From positions 107,301-171,300 of the forward strand of contig CAJURU010000001.1 in NCBI GenBank assembly GCA_910588845.1: DNA of 64,000 nucleotides, read 5' to 3'. This document shows, in pieces, positions 53,034-61,375 of this stretch. The notes below the pieces were generated by a model. The model worked only from the letters and a program-made list of their open reading frames with translations. It was not told the origin of the DNA and ran no database searches. Position 1 is the stretch's first letter; every line of letters begins with the position of its first letter. This DNA is from an uncultured Lachnospiraceae bacterium. GTDB taxonomy: Bacteria > Bacillota > Clostridia > Lachnospirales > Lachnospiraceae. The translations under genes and the position numbers were made by a program.

Positions 53034-54488
53034 TTATTCATCTATACTGTAATTCGGAGCTTCCTTTGTAATGTGTATATCGTGCGGGTGGCTCTCTTTG
53101 AGGGAAGCAGCGGAAATCTTAACGAATTCCCCGGTTTCTTTTAATGTCTCAATGTTGACAGCGCCGCAATAACCCATGCCGGAGCGTAAACCGCCAATTA
53201 ACTGGAATACCGTGTCTTCCACGGAGCCTTTATAAGCAACTCGTCCTTCTACGCCTTCAGGCACGAGTTTCCTTGCATTTTCCTGGAAATAGCGGTCTTT
53301 AGAGCCGTTCTCCATGGCTGCCAGAGAGCCCATGCCGCGGTAAACTTTATATTTCCTGCCCTGGTATAATTCAAAGGTTCCCGGGCTTTCGTCACAACCG
53401 GCAAACATGCTGCCCATCATACATACGTTAGCGCCGGCAGCGATTGCCTTTGTCATATCTCCTGAGTATTTAATGCCGCCGTCTGCGATAATCGGAATGC
53501 CGTATTCTTTGGCGACGTTATAGCAGTTCATAATAGCGGTAATCTGAGGTACGCCGATACCTGCTACTACACGTGTAGTACAGATGGAACCGGGACCGAT
53601 ACCTACTTTTACGGCGTCCGCGCCCGCTTCAATCAAGGCTTTGGTAGCGCTGCCTGTGGCAATGTTTCCAGCAATGACCTGCAAGTCGGGGAAGGCGGCT
53701 TTAATCTGTTTCACAGCTTCTAAGATGTTACGGGAATGACCATGTGCCGAATCAACGACAATCACGTCAACCTTGGCTTTCACCAGTGCGTCTACACGTT
53801 GTCTCATATCGGCTGTGATTCCTACGCCGGCGCCGCAGAGCAGTCTTCCCTGAGCGTCTTTTGCGGACAACGGGTACTTAATCTGTTTCTCGATATCTTT
53901 AATTGTAATTAATCCTTTGAGATTGAAATTACCATCGACGATAGGGAGTTTTTCTTTTCTTGCTTTGGCAAGAATTTTCTTTGCCTCCTCTAAGGTGATT
54001 CCCTCGCGGGCAGTCACAAGGTCTTCGGAAGTCATGGAGTTCTTAATTTTCTTGGTGAAATCTTCTTCAAACTTCAAATCGCGGTTGGTGATGATACCCA
54101 CCAGCTTACCGTTCTCCGTAATGGGGACGCCGGAAATGCGGAACTTTGCCATAAGGTTGTCTGCGTCCTGCAATGTATGTTCCGGGGAAAGAGAAAATGG
54201 ATCGGTGATGACACCGTTTTCAGAGCGTTTTACTTTGTCAACTTCTTCTGCCTGGGCTTCGATGGACATATTCTTATGTATAATGCCGATTCCGCCCTGA
54301 CGCGCCATGGCGATTGCCATTCTATGCTCCGTTACTGTGTCCATGCTTGCGCTCATCATAGGAATGTTAAGTCTTACTTTCTTAGTCAGGTAGGTAGACA
54401 GATCTACCATATTAGGCGTAACCTCAGAGTATGCAGGAACTAATAACACATCATCAAATGTAATTCCTTCGCCGATAATCGTACCCAT
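53034..54488 (-). CDS. guaB: IMP dehydrogenase
   Basis: A 484-aa protein with TFDDVLLVPAYSEV at the start, two CBS domains at about 95-205, catalytic Cys303 in GPGSICTTRVVAG and the flap Arg region VEGRVAYKG. It makes XMP from IMP, the rate-setting step for GMP. It is monocistronic with its own promoter and shared terminator. No guanine riboswitch was seen in the 80-base leader. Confidence 0.97.
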   Translation of the reverse strand: MGTIIGEGITFDDVLLVPAYSEVTPNMVDLSTYLTKKVRLNIPMMSASMDTVTEHRMAIAMARQGGIGIIHKNMSIEAQAEEVDKVKRSENGVITDPFSLSPEHTLQDADNLMAKFRISGVPITENGKLVGIITNRDLKFEEDFTKKIKNSMTSEDLVTAREGITLEEAKKILAKARKEKLPIVDGNFNLKGLITIKDIEKQIKYPLSAKDAQGRLLCGAGVGITADMRQRVDALVKAKVDVIVVDSAHGHSRNILEAVKQIKAAFPDLQVIAGNIATGSATKALIEAGADAVKVGIGPGSICTTRVVAGIGVPQITAIMNCYNVAKEYGIPIIADGGIKYSGDMTKAIAAGANVCMMGSMFAGCDESPGTFELYQGRKYKVYRGMGSLAAMENGSKDRYFQENARKLVPEGVEGRVAYKGSVEDTVFQLIGGLRSGMGYCGAVNIETLKETGEFVKISAASLKESHPHDIHITKEAPNYSIDE

Positions 54489-54531
54489 TTTTCTTCCTCA
54501 CTTTCTTAAATTTTTTAATGTTATTCCCACG

Positions 54532-54560
54532 ATTTTAACAAAAAAGATGAAAACTGTCAA
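54532..54560 (-). promoter_or_regulatory. Promoter of guaB
   Basis: On the minus strand TTGACA (54555-54560), 17-base spacer, TAAAAT (54532-54537). Confidence 0.75.
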
Positions 54561-54629
54561 CGACTGGTGAAATTTTGTTTATAAATTTTACTACTGAGTG
54601 TGTTAAGGAAAGCTAATAAAAGATTTCTG

Positions 54630-54658
54630 TTGTGCAAATGATGGTTTTTGCTTATAAT
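54630..54658 (+). promoter_or_regulatory. Promoter of the hisA-glnA operon
   Basis: TTGTGC at 54630-54635, 17-base spacer, TATAAT at 54653-54658. Confidence 0.7.
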
Positions 54659-54731
54659 GGAAACAAGGCTTTCAGACTATGAAGGTTCTTAACGTTTGCA
54701 TGTCAGTGAAAGAATCGTTGAGGAGGACGGG

Positions 54732-55520
54732 ATGGAATTTCGGCCGTGTATAGATATTCATAATGGAAAGGTGAAGCAGATTGTCGGGGGAAGCCTCAGA
54801 GACGAAAACAATCAGGCGAAAGAGAATTTTGTCGCAAAGCAGGACGCGGCATTTTTTGCAAAATTATACCGACAGCGTCATATCAAAGGCGGACACATCA
54901 TTCTCCTGAATCCTGTGGGGAGTGAATTTTACAATGCGACAAGAGAACAGGCTATGCTGGCATTACGGGCATATCCTGGCGGTATGCAGATTGGAGGCGG
55001 CATTACTGCGGATAATGCAAGCGCATTTCTGGATGCGGGGGCAAGCCATGTGATTGTCACTTCCTATGTGTTTCGAGACGGCGTGGTGAACTATGAGAAC
55101 TTAAAACGCCTTGTATCTGCGGTTGGCAGGGAGCGGTTGGTTTTGGATTTGAGCTGCCGCAGGAAGGGTGATGATTACTATATTGTGACAGATCGCTGGC
55201 AGCGGTTTACCGGGGAAACGATAGACGTTTCCCTGTTAGACCGGCTTGCGGAATTTGCAGATGAGTTCCTCATTCACGCGGTAGATGTGGAAGGGAAGGC
55301 CCGGGGCATTGAAGAGGATTTGGTTAAGTTGTTAGGGGATTGGGGCCAGCTTCCGATTACGTATGCCGGCGGCGTGGGGGATTTTGGCGATTTAAGGCTT
55401 TTGCAGGAACTTGGCGGGGGCAGGCTCAATGTAACAATAGGCAGCGCCCTTGATTTATTTGGGGGCGCCATGGACTTTGAAGAGGTCTGTAAGTTTTGCA
55501 GCAGGGAGGAAAGAGAATGA
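54732..55520 (+). CDS. hisA: HisA isomerase of the eukaryotic (HIS6) type
   Basis: A 262-aa TIM-barrel protein. ATG 54732 has GAGGAGG five bases upstream. CIDIHNGKVKQIVGG, DAGASHVIVTSYVF, LVLDLSCRRKG, FLIHAVDVEGKARGIEEDLV and ITYAGGV follow the fungal/plant HIS6 pattern rather than the usual bacterial HisA. The enzyme opens the ribose of ProFAR to PRFAR in histidine synthesis. It is not beside other his genes but in front of a lipoprotein gene and glnA; its stop overlaps the next start. Confidence 0.87.
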   Translation: MEFRPCIDIHNGKVKQIVGGSLRDENNQAKENFVAKQDAAFFAKLYRQRHIKGGHIILLNPVGSEFYNATREQAMLALRAYPGGMQIGGGITADNASAFLDAGASHVIVTSYVFRDGVVNYENLKRLVSAVGRERLVLDLSCRRKGDDYYIVTDRWQRFTGETIDVSLLDRLAEFADEFLIHAVDVEGKARGIEEDLVKLLGDWGQLPITYAGGVGDFGDLRLLQELGGGRLNVTIGSALDLFGGAMDFEEVCKFCSREERE

Positions 55521-56764
55521 GGACAAAGGAAACAGGAAGATGGATTCGCCTGAGGTCAATGCTTTTCGCAGTATGTATGACCACGGCAGTTCTTGCAGGA
55601 TGCGGCGGAGGCACGCCGTTTGATGAGACGACAGCTTCAGCTGAAGAAGAGATTGGTTTTGACGCATATGAAAATACAAAGAGCATGGAGACAGAGGATG
55701 TTGCTGACGATGCGTTGGCAGCGGAGGATGTTGCCGAGCCACAGGAGGCTGAGGACAGCGCGCAAGGAGCGGCAGAGGGAGAGTCTGCCGGTGAGCAGGG
55801 AAAAGACGGCGCATCCCCTCTCGATGGCAAAGATAAGAAATTAGTTTACGAAGGGTCAGTAGCTATTGACGCCATAGAATTTGAAACGTCTGTGCGTGCA
55901 TTTAAAGAAACCGTGCAGGAACACGGCGGGTTCCTGGAAAATGAGCAGAGTTATGGCGGCGGCAGCAAATATACGGAAGAGAGTTCTTACGGCAAGGCGG
56001 ATCCAAGGTCCTTTCGGGCTACGGCGCGAATTCCCTCGGACTCCTATCAGGATTTTATGGAGCAAACGGAAGGGCTTGGCAAAGTGACAGAGAGCAATTC
56101 CAAAGTCACGAACATGACAAGGCAGTATGGTACGCTGAAGGCGGAGCTGGAGATTTACGAAGCGGAATACGCGCGCTATTTAAAGATGTTTGACGAGGTG
56201 TCAGAGGATAATGCGATGCTTGCCATTCAGGAGAAGCTTACGGAATTATCCTTAGATATTGCAAGAACTAAGAGCGAGATGTCAGTAATTGACACCGACG
56301 CGTCCTATAGTATTGTAAATGTCAGTATCAGCGAAGTTGCCGTGTATGAAGAAAGCAGCACCAGCTTTCCGCAGAGGCTTGGCGACGTACTTGCCAAGAG
56401 CTGGACAAATATGTTGAAATTCTTTGAAAACCTTCTGTTTTTCTTGATACTGCACTGGTATAAGCTGCTGCTTCTGTTTCTGATTGTTTGGCTGATTGTC
56501 AAATTTGTAAAAAAACAGCAGGCAAAATCAGCGCAAAAAAGGCAGCAGATGATGCTTTCGTATCAGAATGGGCAAAGAAGGCAGGGAGCAGTTCCACCAA
56601 GTCAGCCGCAGATGGGAGCAGTCAAGCCCGGTCAGCCGCAGATGGGGACGGAGCAGCCTGGTCAGCCGGGAACGAACTCGGTACAGCCCGAACAGTCAGG
56701 AACAAAATCGGAGGATATCAATTTATCAGAGAGCAGGAAAGAAGGGGGCGGCCATCATGAGTAA
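55517..56764 (+). CDS. DUF4349 lipoprotein
   Basis: A 415-aa protein. ATG 55517 overlaps the hisA stop and has GGAGG upstream. Lipobox is VLAGCGG; an acidic linker runs to about residue 110. The DUF4349 domain follows (LVYEGSVAIDAIEFETSV, SNSKVTNMTRQYGTLKAELEIYEAEYARY coiled coil, LSLDIARTKSEM). A membrane helix comes near 318-338, then a Gln/Pro/Gly-rich tail with repeated QPQMG units. Function of DUF4349 is unknown; it is a surface protein anchored at both ends. Confidence 0.85.
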   Translation: MRTKETGRWIRLRSMLFAVCMTTAVLAGCGGGTPFDETTASAEEEIGFDAYENTKSMETEDVADDALAAEDVAEPQEAEDSAQGAAEGESAGEQGKDGASPLDGKDKKLVYEGSVAIDAIEFETSVRAFKETVQEHGGFLENEQSYGGGSKYTEESSYGKADPRSFRATARIPSDSYQDFMEQTEGLGKVTESNSKVTNMTRQYGTLKAELEIYEAEYARYLKMFDEVSEDNAMLAIQEKLTELSLDIARTKSEMSVIDTDASYSIVNVSISEVAVYEESSTSFPQRLGDVLAKSWTNMLKFFENLLFFLILHWYKLLLLFLIVWLIVKFVKKQQAKSAQKRQQMMLSYQNGQRRQGAVPPSQPQMGAVKPGQPQMGTEQPGQPGTNSVQPEQSGTKSEDINLSESRKEGGGHHE

Positions 56765-58088
56765 TTATACCAAACAAGACATTATCCGCATGGTTGAGGA
56801 GGAAGACGTAGAATTTATCCGTCTGCAATTTACGGATATGTTCGGGATGTTCAAAAATATGGCGATTACCAAGAGCCAGTTGCAGAAAGCGTTAGACAAC
56901 CGCTGCATTTTCGACGCTTCCTCCATTGAGGGTTTTGTGCGTATTGAGGCGTCGGACATGTATCTCTATCCAGACCTTGATACGTTTGCAATTTTCCCAT
57001 GGCGTCCCCAGCAGGGCAAAGTGGCGCGTATTATCTGCGATATTTACCGCCCGGATCAAACTCCGTTTGAGGGAGACCCCCGCTATATTTTAAAGAGGGT
57101 GCTTGCCAGGGCGGCGGAGCTTGGCTATCAGTTGGACGTGGGGCCGGAATGCGAGTTCTTCCTCTTCCATACAGATGAGGACGGAGCGCCTACCACTGTC
57201 TCGCATGAGCGGGCGGGCTTTTTCGATTTGGGGCCGATAGATTTGGGAGAAAATGCGAGGCGCGATATGGTGCTGACGTTAGAGGATATGGGATTTGAGA
57301 TTGAGTCGTCCCACCACGAGGCGGCTAACGCGCAACATCGCATTGATTTCCGATACGACGAGGCGTTGAGGACGGCGGACAATATTATGACCTTTAAGCT
57401 GGCGGTGAAGACGATTGCCAAGCGGTTTGGACTGTTTGCAAGTTTTATGCCTAAGCCGAAACATGGTATCAACGGTTCCGGTATGCATCTCAATATCTCT
57501 GTGACAAAAGACGGCAAGAATATTTTTGCAGACCCGGCAGACGTACGCGGACTCAGCAAGGAAGCATATTATTTTATTGGCGGCCTGATGAAGCACATGC
57601 GCGGTATGACGGCTGTGACGAATCCGCTGGTAAATTCTTATAAACGACTGGTGCCGGGGTTTGAGGCGCCTATCCATATTACCTGGTCGGAGAGCCACAG
57701 GCGGCCATTGATCCGCATTCCCGTGGAGCGGGGCGAAGCTACTAGGATTGAGCTGAGAAGCCCGGACCCTGCGGCCAATCCTTACCTTGCTTTTGCCGTG
57801 TGCCTCGCGGCGGGCCTCGACGGTATTGAACATAAGATTATGCCGCCTGAACCCGTCGGTACCAGCGTTATGGATATGACAAAGGAGGAGCGGGAAACTC
57901 TCGAAATTACAGCTTTGCCGGCTGATTTAAAAGAGGCTGTAGATGAACTGGAAAAAGATCCGTTGCTCTGCCGTGTGCTGGGAAATCATATTTCAGAGAA
58001 ATATGCAGAGGAGAAGCGTGCGGAATGGGCAGCTTACTGCGAGCAAGTGACGAATTGGGAAATTGACAATTATCTATACAAAATATAG
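56757..58088 (+). CDS. glnA: Glutamine synthetase type I
   Basis: A 443-aa protein, the size of the short GSI-alpha class. ATG 56757 overlaps the previous gene by 8 bases; GAAGGGGG is the ribosome site. GPECEFFLF and NGSGMHLNIS bind metal and glutamate, and RIPVERGEATRIELRSPDPAANPYL is the ATP/ammonium region. It makes glutamine from glutamate and ammonia. The ANTAR regulator follows 18 bases later. Confidence 0.96.
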   Translation: MSNYTKQDIIRMVEEEDVEFIRLQFTDMFGMFKNMAITKSQLQKALDNRCIFDASSIEGFVRIEASDMYLYPDLDTFAIFPWRPQQGKVARIICDIYRPDQTPFEGDPRYILKRVLARAAELGYQLDVGPECEFFLFHTDEDGAPTTVSHERAGFFDLGPIDLGENARRDMVLTLEDMGFEIESSHHEAANAQHRIDFRYDEALRTADNIMTFKLAVKTIAKRFGLFASFMPKPKHGINGSGMHLNISVTKDGKNIFADPADVRGLSKEAYYFIGGLMKHMRGMTAVTNPLVNSYKRLVPGFEAPIHITWSESHRRPLIRIPVERGEATRIELRSPDPAANPYLAFAVCLAAGLDGIEHKIMPPEPVGTSVMDMTKEERETLEITALPADLKEAVDELEKDPLLCRVLGNHISEKYAEEKRAEWAAYCEQVTNWEIDNYLYKI

Positions 58089-58106
58089 TTCCATGGAGGA
58101 AGTGTT

Positions 58107-58649
58107 TTGATTAATATAATTGTCGCATTTCCCAAAATGGAAAATGCCAAAAATATAAAAAGTATTTTAGTGAAAAATGGTTTTCGTGTAAACGCAGTGT
58201 GTACATCTGGCGCGCAGGTATTGCAGCATGCAGATATGCTGGAGGAGGGGATTATTGTGTGTGCAGGGCGGCTGCAAGATATGATGTACATACAGCTGAG
58301 AGAATATCTGTCCCCGCATTTTCAGATGCTTGTGGTGGCCTCGGCAGGTCTGTGGGAAGCAGAAAAATCCGAGAATGTTGTCTCCCTGACAATGCCCTTA
58401 AAGGTGCATGAGCTTGTGGGTACGTTGGAGATGATGGCGAATTCCCTGATGCGCAGGCGCAGAAAAAAAGGCCGACCCGCCGGGCGCAGCGAGGAAGAAA
58501 AACAGATGATACAAAAAGCCAAGGAAGTCCTGATGGCGCGCAACAATATGACGGAAGAGGAAGCGCACCGTTATATGCAAAAAAGCAGCATGGACAGCGC
58601 AACGAATCTTGCGGAGACAGCGCAGATGATTCTCAGTATATTTCGGTAA
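58107..58649 (+). CDS. ANTAR-domain RNA-binding regulator
   Basis: A 180-aa protein from TTG 58107 after GGAGGAAGTGTT. The N-terminal 115 residues have a receiver-like fold but the acceptor Asp position reads IIVCAGRL, so phosphorylation is unlikely. The C-terminal ANTAR domain (MIQKAKEVLMARNNMTEEEAHRYMQ) would bind paired hairpins and prevent transcription termination. Its place behind glnA points to nitrogen-metabolism transcripts as targets. Confidence 0.88.
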   Translation: MINIIVAFPKMENAKNIKSILVKNGFRVNAVCTSGAQVLQHADMLEEGIIVCAGRLQDMMYIQLREYLSPHFQMLVVASAGLWEAEKSENVVSLTMPLKVHELVGTLEMMANSLMRRRRKKGRPAGRSEEEKQMIQKAKEVLMARNNMTEEEAHRYMQKSSMDSATNLAETAQMILSIFR

Positions 58650-58678
58650 TGGCGAAAATTATTACTTATTTAAGTTTC

Positions 58679-58717
58679 ATGTACAATTATCGAAAATAGT
58701 ATAAGAGAATTGTACAT
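58679..58717. other. Inverted repeat upstream of dapF
   Basis: Perfect 10-bp arms ATGTACAATT (58679-58688) and AATTGTACAT (58708-58717) with a 19-base A-rich centre, followed by AAAATC. A regulator site or a weak terminator for the ANTAR gene. Confidence 0.6.
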
Positions 58718-58782
58718 AAAATCGGGTGAAAGATAGAGTTTGACAATTATCCAGCCAGCATAATAGCAGAAAGGAGTACCAT

Positions 58783-59631
58783 ATGAAATTTACAAAAATG
58801 CAAGGAGCAGGCAACGATTATGTATATGTCAATTGTTTGGAAGAACAAGTCTCTAATCCGGCAGAAGTGTCCAAATATGTCAGTGACAGGCATTTTGGTA
58901 TCGGGGCGGATGGGCTGATTCTGATTAAACCTTCAGAGCGGGCTGATTTTGAGATGGCAATGTACAATGCAGACGGTTCCCAGGGCGAGATGTGCGGCAA
59001 TGCTATCCGTTGTGTGGCGAAATATGTCTACGACCGCGGTATGACGGATAAGAGACAGATCAGTATAGATACGCTTGCTGGCATTAAATATTTAGAACTA
59101 TTTCTGGAAAACGGCAAGGTGTCCCGGGTAAAAGTAGATATGGGTGCGCCCCGCCTTGCAGCAGCAGAGATTCCAGTCAAAGCAGATACTGAGCAGGTTA
59201 TCAACGCTCCGATTGAAGTAGAAGGCAAGACATACGAGATGACCGCGGTGTCTATGGGCAATCCTCACTGTGTTGTCTTCCTTGAGGAAGATGTACGTGA
59301 ACTTAATCTTGCGGCCATTGGACCTGCATTTGAGAATCATCCAAGGTTTCCCAAACGAATTAACACAGAATTTGTGAATGTCATTGATAAGTCTGCCTTG
59401 CGTATGCGCGTGTGGGAACGCGGCAGTGGGGAGACGCTTGCCTGCGGGACTGGTTCCTGTGCAACGGCAGTCGCTGCCATTTTAAATGGAAAGACAGGCG
59501 CTGAGGTTACTGTTCAACTTATGGGCGGCGAGCTTGAGATTGCCTGGGCAGGCGGGGATGCGCCCGTTTACATGACAGGACCGGCTGTGACCGTCTTTGA
59601 CGGGGAAATTAAGCTGCCAGAGGAAATCTAA
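58783..59631 (+). CDS. dapF: Diaminopimelate epimerase
   Basis: A 282-aa protein with MQGAGNDYVYVN at the start and the two catalytic cysteines C71 (GEMCGNAIRC) and C221 (LACGTGSCA). It converts LL-DAP to meso-DAP for lysine and peptidoglycan. GAAAGGAGTACC is the ribosome site. It pairs with the dapL gene 47 bases downstream. Confidence 0.97.
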   Translation: MKFTKMQGAGNDYVYVNCLEEQVSNPAEVSKYVSDRHFGIGADGLILIKPSERADFEMAMYNADGSQGEMCGNAIRCVAKYVYDRGMTDKRQISIDTLAGIKYLELFLENGKVSRVKVDMGAPRLAAAEIPVKADTEQVINAPIEVEGKTYEMTAVSMGNPHCVVFLEEDVRELNLAAIGPAFENHPRFPKRINTEFVNVIDKSALRMRVWERGSGETLACGTGSCATAVAAILNGKTGAEVTVQLMGGELEIAWAGGDAPVYMTGPAVTVFDGEIKLPEEI

Positions 59632-59678
59632 CGATAAAGTATAATCAATAAATATTGCGAGAGAAAAAGGAGGATATT

Positions 59679-60893
59679 ATGTTTCAGATCAATGAGAATT
59701 ACCAGAAATTACCGGGAAGTTATTTGTTCAGCACGATAGGTAAGAAAGTGGCGGCTTTTACCGAGGCGAACCCAGACAAAGATATCATTCGTCTGGGAAT
59801 TGGGGATGTGACGCAGCCCCTGGCTCCAGCAGTCATTGAAGCTATGCATAAAGCGGTGGACGAGATGGCAAAGGCTGAGACGTTTCGTGGGTACGCCCCG
59901 GATTTGGGTTACGATTTCCTGCGCAATGCGATTGTGGAACATGATTATAAATCCAGGGGATGCGACATCTCGGCAGATGAAATCTTTGTCTCCGACGGAG
60001 CGAAGAGCGATTCCGCTAATATCCAGGAAATTTTTGGGCCGAAAAACCGCATAGCCGTTTGCGATCCGGTCTATCCGGTTTATGTGGATTCCAATGTTAT
60101 GTCAGGCAGGACAGGCGTATACGATGCGGCTTCCGAAACATGGAGCGACGTTATCTATATGCCCTGCACGATGGACAATCAGTTTGTGCCGGAGTTCCCC
60201 AAACAGACGCCGGATATGATTTATCTGTGTCTGCCCAATAATCCAACCGGAACTACGATTACGAAAGCGCAATTGCAGGACTGGGTTAATTATGCTAATA
60301 AAGTTGGCGCTGTAATTATCTACGACGGCGCTTATGAGGCATACATATCAGAAGATGATGTGGCGCATTCCATTTATGAGTGTGAGGGCGCGAAGACATG
60401 TGCGATCGAGCTCAAGAGCTTTTCCAAAAATGCCGGCTTTACCGGCGTGCGTCTCGGCTATGCCGTTGTGCCCAAGGATTTGAAATGCGGGGAAGTTTCC
60501 TTAAACGCAATGTGGGCCCGCCGCCATGGAACGAAATTCAACGGCGCGCCTTACATTGTGCAGCGCGCCGGGGAGGCGACTTACAGCCCCGAGGGCAAAG
60601 CGCAGCTCAAAGAACAAGTTGCTTATTATATGAAGAATGCATCGACAATCAAGAAGGGCTTACAGGATGCAGGCTACACAGTATTTGGCGGAGTCAACGC
60701 GCCCTATATCTGGCTGAAGACGCCGGATAAGATGACGTCCTGGGAGTTCTTTGATTATCTTTTGGGTAACGCCAATGTCGTGGGTACGCCTGGTTCCGGC
60801 TTTGGACCCAGCGGAGAAGGTTATTTCAGGTTGACTGCGTTTGGCACTTATGAGAATACGCTGGCCGCGTTAGAGCGCATTCAAAAATTATAA
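59679..60893 (+). CDS. dapL: LL-diaminopimelate aminotransferase
   Basis: A 404-aa class I/II PLP enzyme. ATG 59679 has AAAAGGAGG upstream. IGDVTQPLAPAVIEAMHKA, CLPNNPTGTTITK and PLP lysine K250 in ELKSFSKNAGFTGVRLGY match DapL. It turns tetrahydrodipicolinate directly into LL-DAP, bypassing succinylated or acetylated steps. Adjacent dapF completes meso-DAP synthesis. Confidence 0.95.
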   Translation: MFQINENYQKLPGSYLFSTIGKKVAAFTEANPDKDIIRLGIGDVTQPLAPAVIEAMHKAVDEMAKAETFRGYAPDLGYDFLRNAIVEHDYKSRGCDISADEIFVSDGAKSDSANIQEIFGPKNRIAVCDPVYPVYVDSNVMSGRTGVYDAASETWSDVIYMPCTMDNQFVPEFPKQTPDMIYLCLPNNPTGTTITKAQLQDWVNYANKVGAVIIYDGAYEAYISEDDVAHSIYECEGAKTCAIELKSFSKNAGFTGVRLGYAVVPKDLKCGEVSLNAMWARRHGTKFNGAPYIVQRAGEATYSPEGKAQLKEQVAYYMKNASTIKKGLQDAGYTVFGGVNAPYIWLKTPDKMTSWEFFDYLLGNANVVGTPGSGFGPSGEGYFRLTAFGTYENTLAALERIQKL

Positions 60894-60911
60894 TAGACGG
60901 TGAAAAGAGAG

Positions 60912-60951
60912 CCAGGGGTGGCAGATTGCAAAATTCCACCCCTGGTTTTTT
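60912..60951 (+). terminator. Terminator after dapL
   Basis: Perfect stem CCAGGGGTGG/CCACCCCTGG (60912-60921 with 60936-60945) and six T. Confidence 0.93.
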
Positions 60952-60958
60952 GTGTGTT

Positions 60959-61019
60959 TTTACTAAAAAACTTGTTTTTGAGCAAAAAATTTAGTAAAAT
61001 GCTTGAAAAATTTACTAAA
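60959..61019. promoter_or_regulatory. Three TTTASTAAA boxes upstream of GH30 gene
   Basis: TTTACTAAA at 60959-60967, TTTAGTAAA at 60990-60998 and TTTACTAAA at 61011-61019. Each is nearly self-complementary, and the last two centres are 21 bases apart, two helical turns. The pattern fits a repressor operator array. They are 360 bases before the GH30 start, and no clear promoter was placed between. Confidence 0.45.
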
Positions 61020-61129
61020 AAAATTTACAATATATATTAATAGTTGCATGGTGGGACAATCTGAGCTTTTCTAAGCTGGCAGGAGTGTTAAAAGGAGCCG
61101 TTGTACGAAGTAAAATGGAAATTTGCAAA

Positions 61130-61208
61130 GGGACTGTCTCATTACTGTAAATGATAGGCCATCGAATTGGAGCTGTCGCACTGATATATTATTATTTACG
61201 GCAGTCCC
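61130..61208. repeat. Inverted-repeat remnant, possible mobile-element end
   Basis: GGGACTG (61130-61136) and CAGTCCC (61202-61208), with GTAAAT/ATTTAC further inside. GGGACTGTCTCA resembles ends of some insertion sequences. No transposase remnant is present. The rest of the 60952-61375 gap shows no gene. Confidence 0.4.
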
Positions 61209-61375
61209 GAATCCATATCTTGTAATTTTTACATTCGTGCAACACCGAAAGTTCTCTTAGTACTCAAATTCAACCTGAATAAACGCTGAATCAGGACCTA
61301 GAGAGACGGCATATTGGAGGAGCGAAGTATGGAAGGGAACGCCTTGCGCTAAAATTAAATAAAGGAGAGAGAAAA

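Noticed and set aside
54489..54731. Riboswitch for guaB or hisA
   Set aside because: No purine-riboswitch or T-box core was recognised in the divergent region; only ordinary promoters are visible.
58740..58766. TTGACA followed by TAATAG before dapF
   Set aside because: The spacer is 15 bases, too short for a confident promoter.
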